From the NCBI RefSeq assembly GCF_020382885.2, contig NC_058513.1:10325774-10389773 (forward strand): a stretch of 64,000 nucleotides of DNA, read 5' to 3'. Shown one piece after another: positions 48,332 through 62,400 of the stretch. The DNA comes from Scatophagus argus (taxonomy: Eukaryota; Chordata; Actinopteri; Scatophagidae). Numbering within the stretch: the stretch's first letter is position 1; each line of letters starts with the position of its first letter. The notes under the pieces were generated by a model. The model was not told the DNA's origin and did no database searches. It saw nothing but the letters and a program-made list of their open reading frames with translations. The translations under genes were made by a program, and so were the position numbers.

Positions 48332-48374
48332 TGAAGAGTGGCAAAGAGGTGCACAGAGTTGAAATGGTCCTTAC

Positions 48375-48660
48375 CTTGTTGAGGCTCCCCTCAGCCTCCG
48401 CGTGCGTTTCTCTCTGTTGTCTGTCCCTCCGTGAACCCGACACCGCTTCCGTTACCGCACCGCTCTGCCCTCTTTTCAGTTTTCTCTGTCTCTGTCCTTC
48501 TCTGTCTTCAGCTGACTGCCGCACATCAGGTTTGATTTCTCTGCTCCGTCCAATCTACCGCTTCACCGGCCTCCCCTTCCCCCTCTGTCAGTCAGCGTTC
48601 TCTCGCCCTCGCGCTCTCTTCAGATCCCTCTCGGCGTGTTGCCTTCAGGCACTACTCGTA
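48375..48660 (-). promoter_or_regulatory. Probable mpp3 5' non-coding exon and promoter
   Basis: A GC-richer stretch with CpGs and pyrimidine-rich + strand ends on the minus strand in a consensus donor (CAACAAG|gtaagg, last exon base 48375). It is the only promoter-like segment upstream of the mpp3 coding exons before the next gene. The exon is inferred; its 5' limit and transcription start are not visible. Confidence 0.45.
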
Positions 48661-49369
48661 ATCTTCATTATCTAAACACTCACGATTTAAAAAATAGACT
48701 TGTGCCGCTGTTTTCTTTGAGATATAAGCTGGATGAAAGAGGAAAAAGTTTATTTGGCTTAAGCAGGATATCAAATCGCCTAAAGTGTGTCCTGCATTAC
48801 ACAATCACGATTACGCAACACATTCTTGTTGATAATTGAATTTTTTTTCCACTGTGTATTCATGTGCTGGCGGTAGGAAAATCGATGTCAGTGAGGGGCC
48901 AGCACCATATTTTTGCCTCCTTAAAGGCTGATGTAGTCATCTCATGTGATTATTGGTTGCTTAAGGAGTTAGAATTTGAGTAGTAAATGACTGAGAGTTG
49001 AAGAAAAGGTAGAAGTAGGAATTCACACTATACACTAATTTTCTGAAATACATATGAAAGCCTTTTTTTCTTCAGGAAAATAACATTTTTTGGAATGACA
49101 AATATATCCATGATGAGTCAAAACTAGTAAGTAAAACTTACTAGTAAGTAAGTCGAAGTTCTCATGTTCTGTCTATAATCTATTATTTGACTTAATATGT
49201 GAATGTTTTGTACATATAATTTTTCATCATACTTTTCTTTTCCCGGCAGAAAGGAGCTTCCATATAAGCTATAGCCTATAATCTTACATATACACATAAT
49301 CTCACACAAACACATAATTTAACTTGAAAAACAATAAAATAAAATAACGTTTCATTGGATTTTTTTCAG

Positions 49370-49683
49370 GGCAGCACGGTGGTGCAGTGGTTGCAGGTTC
49401 GAATCCTGGTCTGGGCCTTTACATGCAGAGTTCTCCCTGTGCCTGTGTGGGTTTTCTACAGGTACTCCGGCTTCCTCTCAATGTCTTATCCAAAAAACAT
49501 GTACATTAGGTTAATTGGCTACTCTACATTGACTCTAGGAGTAACTGTGTGCGTGTGTGGTTGTCTGTCCACTGGCGACCAGTTCAGGGCGTACCCCACC
49601 TCTCGTCCGAAATCACCTAGGATAGGCCCCACCCACCCACGACCCTGACGGATAAGCGGTATAGAAAATAGATGGATGGATGA
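49370..49683 (+). mobile_element. Near-full fish short interspersed element (GGATGGATGGA tail)
   Basis: It starts GGCAGCACGGTGGTGCAGTGG and carries a pol III B-box-like GGTTCGAATCC 25-35 nt further on. It continues through the family's typical GGGTTTTCTACAGGTACTCC and CTGGCGACCAGTTCAGGG blocks and ends AAGCGGTATAGAAAATAGATGGATGGATG. Flanks ATTTTTTTCA and ATTTTTTCA look like a slightly decayed target-site duplication. It is non-coding. Family membership is from pattern memory; the copy at 30.6 kb is the same family. Apart from this element, 48661-50836 shows nothing gene-like. Confidence 0.75.
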
Positions 49684-50560
49684 ATTTTTTCATGAGCGTT
49701 TGTACTATTTCCGATAGCTCCTGAAGGCAGCACAATGAGCACACATGCTGTAAACTGCACGCCTCTTTGGTCCGCCCCTCTCCAATCCATCCATTGCTAT
49801 TCATCCCCTCCCTTCATGTCTCTGTGTCTCAGTGAGCGGTACAGTACATGTTTTGGCTGATGATCAGAGATGCCTTGTGGGAGACGAGTGTTATGAAAAC
49901 ATGAACTATGAATCATCCCGGACCACAACATAAAAACACATCAGTCACAGCTCCCTTTACATTACTCCCTATTGTGTTTCAACTTTTCCTCTCTCCTTCT
50001 GTCTGTCTTTCCCATTTTTCTTTTGTCCCTTTCCTCATCTGGTTGGCCTGGCTGTCACAAGCTCAAAGAGACTTTAATGTGTTCAGACATTTGTGACAGT
50101 GGGAGAGGAGAGGGGCCGAATCGCTGCTGTTTCTCTGGGATCACGGTCTCGAATCGTGGTTCTCTGCGTGATTAAATGGATGGTGACAAAGCATTTCATC
50201 TCAGCTCAGTGGGTCAGATGCAGTAGCTGGGGGTCAGAGTTCTTTCTGTGATGAGCAGAGCAGATAACACCAGTGGGAGCCTGAGCCTCGTCGTTATGAC
50301 ACATCCTCCTGTGATATGTGCACCGTCGCGCACAGAAAGGTACAAGCAGGAGACTTTGACAACATTCAGTAACAGGGACTTCATTTAAAGGACTTCAAAC
50401 CTGACATTTTATGTGACATCTCATACCATTTGTGGTCCAATCATTAGACACAGAATGATGATAATAGCAGCTTTAATATTTAACTTTCTCACAGTCAAAA
50501 TTTACATAAAGATACAAAACACACTAATCCTAAACACAACATCTACCAGCTTCGATTCAT

Positions 50561-50566
50561 TTTATT
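50561..50566 (-). terminator. Candidate poly(A) signal of the LRP gene (minus strand)
   Basis: TTTATT on + reads AATAAA on the minus strand, about 270 nt past the LRP stop codon, in AT-rich sequence. Confidence 0.5.
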
Positions 50567-50836
50567 GTGTTAATGGATGAGTTTTAATATTAGTTACATT
50601 AAATCATGTCTGCAAAAGATTATTTTTTTGTACACAAATAGCTACATTGAAATTAAAGTTAAGCATGTAGGCGAAACAAAATATATTTTTCTTCTTCTTA
50701 CAAAATGTCTTGATTGCTTTGTTCCAGGTCTGTTGTTGCTCTGCTTGAGTTGTGCAGTTACTTTCATGAAGCTACATCCTCCGATGAGACTAGACGAGGT
50801 TTCAGGTCCAGTCTAATCTCTGACGTAGCATTTACA

Positions 50837-53445
50837 TCAAATGTCAGAATCTGGAGCAGCTGCATATGAGTTCTCCTGCCGGAAGAAAAACAAGTGCTGA
50901 ATATTGAAGTAAAGTGATATGTTGTTTCCAAGCTTGTTAATGTCATATCCATAAATGTCACAGGCAGTACTTTAACATTAAATAAACCAGCGTCTGAGTC
51001 TGACAAAAGCTTTGAACTGCCACTCAGAGTACAGATACAAAGTTGTCAAAAATTAAAGTGAAAATATACACAAATCTAAAACATTCATGGCCCTGATGTG
51101 CAGCAGTCTCACTGCTCCGCTTGTCAAAAAGAAATCTCACCAGTCCTTTAAAGTCCTCAATGATTCACAGTTTTACACGCACATTCAGTGTGAGCTTATT
51201 GTCCTTTTGCACTCACCGTGTATGTGGGGTTGTTGAAAGACACATGACTATCATCCCCAGTGGGTTCAAACAGCTGGGACAATAAGAGGAGAAATGAAAT
51301 GCCTCAATAATCAATCACATTAGCACGAACACACGCAGACACACAAACACTTACTGTCTTCACATCAGTTCTGACAAAACAGTCCACTGTAGTCTAAATT
51401 GTTCTAATACATTATAATTTACCTGCAAATTTTCAAACAGTGTAGTTACAGTTTCCAGATATTGAGCTGTGTCACACTGTGTCTAAAATGTGTTTCCACG
51501 GGTACCTGAGCACTCGAAGCAGCTGGCTGTGAAGGGGTGAAGTCTTCTGTGTCTGAGCCGTATGCTGGGTTCTCAAACGCATCCTGAAGTGGCCACAGGG
51601 AAGATAAATTGAATGATAAACCAGTCGATGTTAATCTTAAAAGTTTTTAATTACTTGCAGTTTTATTCGGTGTGGTACAACATTTTAGATTGAATCCATT
51701 GCAAATATTTGGTGTGACATTAAATTGGTGACATGAAACCGACCTTGTTGGCAGCAGCAGGTTTGTTTGCACTTCTGGCTGGCTTGTCCTCAACATCTGG
51801 CTGGCTTGTCCTAACTTCTTCCATATACAAAGGATTATCAATGTACTCCTGAGGAAGGAAACACAGCAGCGCAGTTTTGAGATAAGCAAAATATATCAAC
51901 ATAGAAGTGAGAACATCACTTATTTTGCAATGTCATGTCCTTGCATCGTGTTTGTTAGGTTTCTCAGTGCAAAATTACGGAATTAAAGGAAGCAGCAGGC
52001 AGACGAGCAGACAGAAGAATTACAGCAAGATTCTAACAATCAAAATGAATTTGGACATTGCAGCAAGGAGACAAGGATAAATCCATATGGGAAAAGCATA
52101 TTCTTGCAGTGTTGCTTAGATATGTAATCTAAAGCTGTTACGATGTGGTGTGTAATAAATATATACAGCCACCAAACAGGAAAAGCTATTAGCAGAATCA
52201 ATGATTTCTGTTTATTGACCTTGTCCGTTCCATCAGGAGCTGACATGGCTGTCATCTTGCTTGCGGCAGCAGGTTGTTTTTCAGCTTCATATGATGGGTT
52301 CTCAAAACTCTTTGCCTCCGTGTTCCCCATGGACACAGACACACAGGGAACCTGACATCAGACAGCAAGTTAGACAGAATGGCTAAACAACTACAAGACA
52401 ACTGAAGAGTTGATCACTGGCAATGACACTAAAATGAAACCTGCTTTTCCAAAAGACACACAACTGTCATCCCCTGTTTCAGCTTTTGTGTTCAGTCTGG
52501 CATGTTTTAGCCAAGGTGTGCTTGTTAGGCTAATAGCGTGCTAAAATGAAAGCTGACTATGTGTTCCCCAGTTGTTCAGCTTTATTTTACCATGAATTAA
52601 GCAAATATTTGCAGATTTCTGGCTGAGAACCCAAACCAACCTAAATCATCTCAGTAAGAGACAGGATGTTAGAGGAATGGATGAGTAAGTGATAATAGCT
52701 GATTCATTCTTTTTTTAAAATCAGAAAATTAATTATTTCATTTTAATATCAGATTTGTTTCCAGGGAGATGTCATTGAATTTTTAAAGGGACTCCGCTCC
52801 TGAAATTGTTGCTGTTGCTGCTTTAGAAACCCTTTTTTGTTAAATCTAAAATATAAAAAAAAATCCACTTCATGTTCTAAATTGATCCTTTTTCTTTGAA
52901 TTAATGTTTCAGTCCTTATGACACCCATCCCTTGTAATTAATGGTTGTTATGTTACTGACCGCTTCAGAATCAAGCCTCGTTTCACTTCCCTCTGTTTTT
53001 GGTGCACTTGGAGACAGTCCATTTCTGCAAATCATCAAGACACACATGTGATTCACCTGTAACATGATACTATACATAACAAACTAACATACCTCGACAT
53101 TAAAATACAATGCAATACAAGTGAGTCTAATATTCTGTACTGAGCAGTCTAGCTTCAATTAAAGTCTCATTTGCTTTAATTATAATCTTGTTTTGTAGTA
53201 AAAGTCGTTGCTTGCATTTTATATTAAATTTCTGACAGCAATAACTGTCCACTCTATCTTTTCTCTTCTGGCTTCATCTCACCTGAAGCTTGGCAGGTTG
53301 GGCATGGACGGCAGCGAGGGCATGCTGGGCATACTGGGCAAGTTGTTTCGTATTTGCTCCAGCACGTTGGGCTTCTTCCTGACAGCATAGACCAGAGCAA
53401 CCAGCAGAGCCACGATCACTACTGTCACGCCAATTGCTATTCCGA
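50837..53445 (-). other. LRP transmembrane helix and NPxY-repeat cytoplasmic tail
   Basis: Exon 53445-53283 encodes the membrane helix ([20 protein letters not shown]), the RKK stop-transfer and a Pro/Met/Ser-rich repeat ([18 protein letters not shown]). Four later exons each carry one endocytosis motif: FENPSY (52351-52220), IDNPLY (51848-51744), FENPAY (51583-51506) and FNNPTY (51273-51217). All four are phase 0 at both ends. The last exon ends [12 protein letters not shown]. NPxY motifs recruit PTB adaptors such as Dab2 and ARH. Confidence 0.9.
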
Positions 53446-56400
53446 CTGTGATGGAGGGACATGGAGAGAGGAGGGGACAGGAGACAGCTTATTAGTAATA
53501 ACATAAAGTTTACCCATCCCAAGTGACTTTGAATGTTATAATGTTACATTTTTGGCTATAAAAACAAAGCAAATATACCTGAGGATGCAACAATGTTGTA
53601 CACATTAGTCTGGCAGTAATCTCCACTCCAGTCTGGAGGACATCTGTGAAGCACAACACAAACATTGGAGTTGTAGCACTTCAAAAAGCAACGCTAACAG
53701 TATCTGTTAACTGAGAAATGCATTCATCTGTGCATCAGTATTTAGTCTGCTGCAGATTTAGACTTTTTAAAAACCTGTTATTGTAAAAATGAAAAGATTG
53801 GAGGACTAATAAAGCCATGATGTGTTCAAGTTCACTTTTAACACCAAAACATTTCCTTACTTGCAGAGAGCCTTGTTGTCGTCAAAGTAGCAGGTACCTC
53901 CGTTTTGACACTGACATGGAGGGGGCATGGTGGGCGGTGGATCAAACCCTTAAATAATTTATATGAACAACAATCATAACATCTTACAGTCATAGCAGAA
54001 CGACAAACAAACAAATTCCAAAGGTTTTCGTAAATATGAATCATTTGCACAACATGTACACATAAGACCCGGGTTTAAAAATAGCAGAATCCTCCTTTTA
54101 AATTAAATTAATTTCTGAAACCTCAGTACATGGTGTTCAGTGTGTTTACTAAGCAACTCAAGTATGACTTTTCTTACCTGCATCACATTCAGTTTTACTG
54201 CCGGGGATGAAGCTGGTGCCCTCAGGGCAGGCGCAGGTGTAGCCTCCGGGTCGGAGCAAACACAGGTGGCTGCAGGTTCCCTTGCATGGACTCTTCACTG
54301 GGGACACAAGGAAGGGTGTTTCACTTCTTTTATTTCAACAAGTTAAAATGGATGACTTACACATTCAATGTATTTAGTTTGTCAAAATATTTTATTGAGG
54401 TCAGTTATACTATAAACATAAAAATGCATATTATACTATGTGCTTAATGTAGTAGGGTACATGTTGATGTGTCTGAATATGTTGGTGAGTGTGCAGCTTA
54501 CTGCCTATGGAGTTGTATCTCTGCTGCTGGTACACAGAGACCTGTGTGAGCCAGGGCCCGGCGGTTAGCAGCTTGGTCTTGGCTCCACGGCCAAACTTGT
54601 CCTGCCGGAACACTTCGCCTTTCTCCTGAGTGCTCCAGTAAACGTGGTCCTCGAACACATTCACACTGAAGGGATTTCTCACATCTAGGCAAGGGGCAAC
54701 AAGGTGTGAGCAGTTTAACTGAGCTCCAGTGAAGAAAACAGGTGCTGAATATATGGATGGATGTTGAGCACTCTCGAGGACAGTATTTCCTAATCCTCAC
54801 CTATGTAGACAGAAGTTCTACGGTCATCTCCTGAAGGCAGAACAGACTCGATGTGGCTTTCCTTGGAGTCAGACCAGTAGATTCTGTCACCGTTGGTGAA
54901 GTCGATTGACAGGCCAGTGGGCCAACCCAGACCGTCAGCCACTAGGACCTTCCTCTCCTGGCCGTCCAGCCAAGAACACTCAATCTTAGCTGAGTCACCA
55001 CGGTCTGCCCAGTACAACATACTGCAGAGACAAAGCACAGATTAGAGTTCTGGGTTCTGAGATGCGATAGGTTGCCTTCCTTTCAGGTTTTCCATGACAG
55101 ATAAATACAACAGGATAACAGCTAGCTTCTCTGTCATTTCTGCTGCAGTGTGTGTATGTGAATTACAAAGAATTTCCATAGTAGGAGAAAAATCTAAAAG
55201 GGAAAAAAACAACAACCCTCCTATCAAATGATCTCTTAATTCTTAATTTACTCTATAGTGAGCTGTGACTCACCCCAGTCTTGGGTTGACAGCCACAGCA
55301 GATGGGTGGCCCAGCTCAGTCTTGACTAGGTGCTTTCTATAGCGTCCATCCAACATGGCCACCTCTAATCTCTTCAACGTGGAGTCTGCCCAGTAAAGGT
55401 TCCTATGGGCAGAAGAAGTAAAAAACAAAAATGCCTACTCACAAAATATACTTTGACACAAAAAAACTTGTGTATATTCTGAAAATAAGACTCTTCATCA
55501 ATCAGCTGAAGACACCAGAGTACTGAAGCTCTGAATGTTCAAACACACCTGCCCACCCAGTCCACAGCGATGCCGTCTGGTCTGGTGATGTATTTGATCC
55601 CGAGGTCGACAGCAGCGCCGATGTTGTTACTGCCATCATCCAGTGAAGGTATGTATGCTCTCTTAATGGCACCTGGTACAGAGTCCTTACTGGCTACAGT
55701 GAAGTACACCATACCTAACAAAAATACAAGGACATCATGAACTGAATTCCTCTCATCAAAGATTTGTCACGACTGCGTTTTCTTTGTTTTGTTTTGTTTT
55801 GCATTTGTTGTCTATCTTACAGTAGTTGGTATCATTCAGTGTGTGACCTACTGAATCCAGTGTTGTTGTGGTCCCAGTCGTAGTCCAGAGCCATAATGTG
55901 CTCCTCCTCTTGGAGGAAGTCATGGTAGGCCTCCGTCTGCAGGTTGAACCTCCGGATACGAATGTTCTCTGGTAGAAGCAGCATTGGAGCCGCTCCTGAA
56001 AGACAAAGACGTTCACACTTAACCTGTTTTCTGATAACCACAGCGACTGATAACCGATGAGAAAACAGCAGGTTTCTCTACCAATGCGCATGTTTGCCTG
56101 CATCTTAATTTTTCTTATTATTGAAAACAGAAAACAAAAATGTGTGACATGCACTGCGGCTCTGAGAACAGTTGGGCCTTCTTTCAATAGCAGCAACAAC
56201 AACAACAACAAAAAAAAATTATGTCGCAAAATGACAGTTTTGTTGGTTGAAATTTACAGGGAGAGAATAAAAAAGGCACAGCTGCTAACTAGATTTACCA
56301 TCACATCACTAATATGTTTTATTTGAACCCTTTTCCTCGTTATTAAGCAATCATGTAATCTTCATGTCTAATGTTTTACTAAGTCAGTTTTTTATTATTT

Positions 56401-59400
56401 AAAGCTAAGCCCATAAAGAGATTGTTCTCACCCTCCGCCTCGCACATGTTGCCGTCGCCTACTTTCCGGTAGCCGGTGGCGCACTCACAGTCGTAGCTTC
56501 CCTTGGTGTTCTTACAGACCTGAGGACAGGTGCCGTACACCTCACACTCATTGATGTCTGGAAGAGCAAGAAGTGATTGTGCGAAAGAGTCTTGATCATG
56601 TTTGCTCAGCTTTGTAATTATGACATGTTATAAAATATCATTATTTTCTTTTTTAGTGCAAATTTCATATTGTGTTCAACCATGTGCAGTAATTTCAGCA
56701 CAAGTGAAAAAGCTCTCTCAGTTTTTGTGTGTATGTGTGCATATATACCCAGGCAGGTGTAGGTGCTGTCTGGGTCCACTCTGTATCCTGGTCTGCAGGA
56801 GCAGATGAAGCCGGTGCCGTTCAGGTTGGTGCACTCGTGCTGGCACAGCTTCTCGTCACAGTTACGATCGAGGCCAAAATCTGGAGCCAGACAGCACAGA
56901 GCACGTTCTCTGACACATTTAAAACAGCTTTTGTCTCTTATTTAAGGGCTTCTTACCTTTAATGAAATCAGTGACTTTGTTTACATGTGCAAATAGCACA
57001 GCTAACAACTAAAATGCACCTATTTCTGTCCACCAGTGGTGTTGGGTCTGCTCTGAAATGATGATTATATGATAAGAAAGCAAGAGCTACAAGGTTAGAG
57101 AGAAGAGACAGGTCCCGTATTTATGACATTCATATCCATCCAACATCATTATGAGAAAATTATCTCAAAATGCAATCTTTTTTTTAGATAATTTTCTTTT
57201 GAGAGAAAATTTTCCTTATAAGATTGGCATCTCATAATTGTGACATCCATTCCTCATGATGACAGGATCCCTCACAATTTGTTTGTAATAAGCTCTTTTC
57301 TCATAATTATGAGACACTAATCAGATAAGTGGCAGAAAATGGATGGATGGAGAAATTGTAATTTCGCAATATGGAAGTGATCATTATCTCCAGTTTCCTT
57401 TATTTGGAAAATGCATTTAGCTTCAACAGAAGATTGCATATTCTCATTAGGGTAATTATGCAACTTTTGCATTTTTGAGAGTTTTTTTCTTGTTCTTACT
57501 CAATTGATTTTTATTGGTTTTGGTGAACGTGTTGTTCTGTAGTAGCATAAATTTAACTGGCTATGATAAAGTATATATAGTAGTATAGAGTATAAATAAT
57601 CTAACCATGCAGTATTTCAACACTGAACCAAACCCAGCTTAAGGCCTTAAAGGTTAGAAACTGCAGGTTGCATAGTGTTTTCGGCGTTACTCACTGCAGC
57701 CTAGTTCGTCAGTGCGGTCCCCACAGTTGTCATTGTGGTCACATACATATGGCAAGGCCACACAGTGTCCATTGGTGCATTTAAACTCCTCCAGTGTGCA
57801 GGGGGGCAGCGTGGGCTCGCGGCCTGACAAGGACACAGTCAGAGTGAGTCATCAACACAAGTACGCCATCGAAGGTTGAGTGGAAACATGCCCACCTCCA
57901 CTTGTCTAAGACTGAGGAGATTTCTCTACAATGTCACACTTCACTCACCAATTGTCTAAATAAATACCAAAAAAAGAAGACAAGAAAATGTGTGAAAATG
58001 AGTGGCCCGCTCACACTTTTAGATTAAAAAAAAAAAGAAAAAAGTCAAACATCCCACACAGACAAGTAGTCAAATGTAGGCTCAAACTCATGTACAAGCC
58101 AGGATACTATTACCACTAAATCATTTATTCAGTTGAAGGCTTCCTGGAGCTTTGCTTCCCTGTCTTCTCCTGACAACAAATGGATTTAAACAAGCTAGCC
58201 AATGTCCAACAACTATTTAATCTCCTCTCAAAATAATTTGCTCTGATTGATGTTTAAGCTGATTGTATAACAAATCCATAAACCAGTTCCTTATCCCTTG
58301 TATGTTTCGGGCTTTGTGTTTTTTTTTCCATTTCATTGGCCTTTGAGAGGAAAGTTCAGGACACATTACTGTCTAATCCTTGGCAGCCCAGAAACTGATG
58401 ATTAGTGGTGGTGGTGCATTTGCTGAACCTGAACGTATTAGAAATACAGTACGTTGTGTGTGTGTGTGTGTGTGTGGGGGGGGTGATCCAGTCTTTTGTC
58501 TCTGCTTTGAGTTCTGCCACATTTCAGGAGGAAACTGATTCAGTAAGTGAGGCTGTAACACACAGTATTTATGAAATAACAGGTAAGGGGCAATATTTCT
58601 ACTCCAAATAGCCCTGATACTCTATACATATTGTTGTGTGGGTCATACAGAGTTCCTCCTCCTCGTCACTGCCGTCTCCACAGTCGTCCCTCTGGTTGCA
58701 CAGCAGACCGGCGTAGATACAGTAGCCGTTTGCACATCGGAACTTGGACGGCATCTCGCAGGTGACGTCCACTGGTGAAACACACATACATAAGGAGTTC
58801 AGGTCAAGTTAATGAGCCTCTAAGCATATATAGATTACTGTCAGATTTAACTGTCTTCTTCTTCTTCCTGCATCTTGTTAATCCTAACTTGTCTATGAGT
58901 GAGGCAAATTACTAACCTGAAAATCCTTAAAATATTTCACCTCAATCCTTGGATGAATTTTATTAGTTAGGATTAGGGTTGCCATCAAAAGTGCTTTAAC
59001 TGATGAATGATTATGTTAATCACTCAGGGACAGACAAAGACAAATTACTTTTCACAGGACTTTGCCTTTTACAATAAACAAAACATTTCTCACAGCACAA
59101 ACTGAGCTGTTCGTCCGAGCGGTCCCCACAGTCATCAACACCATCACACACCCAGCTCTGGCTCACACACAGACGGTTCCCACACTGGAACTGCTCCTGA
59201 GGGCACCAACGGCCTCCTGGGTAACGAGTAGCTGTTGAGGTGGAGAAAAATAGTCTCTGATTTTTGTACATATGTACTTACAGTACAACCACAGCCTGCT
59301 GTTAAACACTGAATAAGCTCCACTGGTTATAGTAATATTTGCCATTCATCAGACTCTGAGCTCTGCAATGTGTCTTTTTTATTCCTTTGCTAGACAGTTG

Positions 59401-62400
59401 GTAGTAAAGGGATGACAGGAAATGAAGGGGAGAAAAGAAATGGGGATGACATGCAACACGGGTCCCCTGTCAGACTTGAATCAGGAACTTTGCAGCTGAT
59501 GGTGGACAGATAAGACCCTAGACCTCCAGGGCATCTAATAAGTCCGCAGTTTAAACCATTCAGACCAAACATTTGGACGTGAAAACAAAACCAAGTGTTG
59601 AAGATGTCAGTTGTGAACATCCATTAGATCTTGCGAAGCTACTGTGTGTCTAAATGCGTTGGGAGTGAATGTCTTGTAGATGGTTTTATTAAGTGCTTGT
59701 GTAATTTATTTTTCCTACTATAGTGTATTTTTTGAAATTTTTATACTTTTTAACACTTGAATAATTTAAGACGAAGGTCATCCGCTCAGAAACACAACAA
59801 ATGCTAAAATACTGTAGTTTTCACGTGGTTTACTCACGACAGCTGGTCTCATCTGACAAGTCCTGACAATCAGGGATGCCATCACACTGCAGAGCAGCAG
59901 GGATGCAGTGACCCGAGTCACACTGGAAAGAACCTGGCCGACACGTCAGCAACTCTGGAAGAGAGCCAGGATGGTAACATGTGCACAGGTGTGATTTTAT
60001 GACAATCAAGGACGTCTGTGTGCAGCTCCTGCTCACCACAGTCCCGTTCATCTGAGTTGTCCCCGCAGTCATTTTTATGATCACACACCCAGTTTCCAGG
60101 GATGCACTGTGAGTTGTCACACTGAAACTCACTTTCTGAACAAGGCCTTGGCTCTGCAGACCAGAGAGAGAGAGGAGCACATATGTTCAGTATATCAGAA
60201 TGAGATCTTGCTGTTGCTATTGCTGTTCACGCTGTTCACACCCTGCAGAGGCTTTTCCACCTTTGTGATTCCTCACATAGTCCCGCATAAACCATAACCC
60301 AAAACAAAAAGTAAAAATGAATTAATCAAATTGTGTAGGCCTGATTGACACATGAATCTTGCTGGTTTATGATGGACTGAGCTGAAGAATGCTGAGTGGG
60401 ACACTCACGGCAGTTGCTCTCATCTGAGCCGTCACCACAGTCGTTGTTGCCATCACACCGCCAGCGGATTGGAACACAGCGGTGGTTGTCACATCGGAAA
60501 TCTCCCAGGGGATCACAGGTCACGGCCTCTGTTGGAAGACAGAGTCAGAAATGGACAGATGAAAAATAAAAATCATTGACGCTGACTCAAATCTTTCCTA
60601 CATATTGAAAAAAATGCTAATAATACTGTGTTAATGATATGTAGATATTCAGTTCATCCTCCAAAAAAAACCCCAAAAAACAAACAAAAAAAAAAAACCT
60701 AAAGCATTTTAAGAGACGTTTGTTGTTACATGCAGCATTTAACTAGCACATTTGGGCTTGGGTCTCGATGCTGCTCTGCCTTCACAAAACACGAGCACTG
60801 ACCGCAGCCCTGCTCGTCGCTGTTGTCGAGGCAGTCGTTTGTGCCATCACAGCGGGCCCACTGAGGGATACAGCGGTAGTTTGTCTTGCAGGAGAACTCT
60901 GTGTCCTCATCACACTTGTAGTCTGGACCCACTGGACAGAGAGAGAAAAGAAAAAGAGGTGTGTGAGAGAAAGAAAATGCTACAAGATGAGGAATGAGTA
61001 AAGGATGAATAGTTTGTGCCTCTCATATCCAGAAAAAAAAAAATAATACAACATCATTAATTCCCTCGAATTCCTCTTGAGACGTGCGGTCCACGCTAAT
61101 TATAGTCACAGAAAAACATCTTGCTTGATTAAACTGTCAGCTCTGCTATTATCAACTGGAGCAGAGCTTTTCTTTTGTGAGCTCATCACAGACATAAGGA
61201 AATTAGGAGTGTTGTAGGTTTCTGCCACAGTCACTGAGCAAGACATCTCTCCTGACTCATCAGGGTGGATAAGATCATCAGTTTAAGTAGTCTAATGTGT
61301 AATCTTCTTGTCTCTCAGTGGCTTTGACTGACTTAAACCTCCATGAAATATTACCATACTTACTGCATATATCATGCGGCTCATCAGATCCGTCCCCACA
61401 GTCGTCCTCGGCGTCACACACATAGCTCAATGGCAGACAGAGCCCGTTGTTACACTGGAACTCTCCCGGTCGGCAGGTCTTCTGGGAGCAAGTCTCTGCG
61501 TCCTCGTCGCTGCCGTCTGAGCAGTCTTTGAATCCGTCGCAGTGCCAGGACACAGGGATGCATTTCTTGTTTTTACACTGGAACTGGTTTTCCTGGCATC
61601 GATGGTCACCTAAGGAGGCAGACAGCAGCTTGACTAGTGTTTGCAAATTTGAGCAAAGTCCAAACTGAACCATGTGCCTTAACAAAGTCTGAAGTGTGAA
61701 GGCTTCTCCTGAGATTAAGCTAGCCAAAGCCTGGATTTTATCTTTAGTAAAATCCAAGCAAAAGCAAAATGGCCACAGTTGAATTTTAAATTTTGCAAGT
61801 GTAGAACAACTTTAATTTTAGCTTCCCATCTGACTTTACAGTGACTGTGTTAATTGTCATACTGCAGAGAGCCGCATCCTCGTCTGAACCATCAGGGCAT
61901 TCCGGGTGGCCGTCACAGATGAAGCCGGGGTAAGTACAGTTGCTGTCCTGACACTGGAACTGGCCAATGGCACAGTGACGGGGAGGGCAGGTCTGAGGCT
62001 CATCTGAGCCATCACCGCAATCTGATTGGCCGTCACACTTCCACCATATGGGAACACACCTGAGGACAAGAGAAAGTACGAACAGGTTATCTTTAGACAG
62101 TGTAAATTTGCAACATAATATTTGTAATAGTTTTTGTTTACTTTATTGTTGTTTGTATTTCTCAGTTTTCTATTTCCTTAGCTCTAATTTTCTAATACTG
62201 TATATCACAGTGAAAAAAATGGAAATAAGTCTTTGCTGGCATGGTGTCTCATATTGTGTATTTTTATAAATGTATTTCAAAAATACACATGTAAATATAT
62301 TAGAATATATTAGAATACACACTACAGCAGAAAATGAGTAACTCGTATGTTTATCTTTTTGGTCAGTAGATTCATTTAATGTACACTTCCCAGAGGTCTA

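Larger units (their letters stand above)
39611..48374 (-). other. mpp3 5' intron or upstream region, repeat-rich, no gene seen
   Basis: About 8.8 kb separates the first mpp3 coding exon from the probable 5' exon near 48.4 kb. I found decayed transposons, a strong hairpin and microsatellites (listed separately), but no coding frame with domain or splice support. The sequence is AT-rich. Whether it is one intron or also holds an alternative promoter just upstream of 39610 (a G-rich stretch at 39630-39700) cannot be decided. Confidence 0.5.

Noticed and set aside
48232-48675. 147-aa + strand ORF
   Set aside because: It spans simple repeats and the antisense of the probable mpp3 first exon. The composition is Leu/Ser/Cys-rich from CT-rich DNA, with no domain and no splice support.
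57320-57352. AAATGGATGGATGG stretch in an LRP intron
   Set aside because: It could be the tail of the same SINE-like family as at 49.4 kb, but too little is left to call an element.
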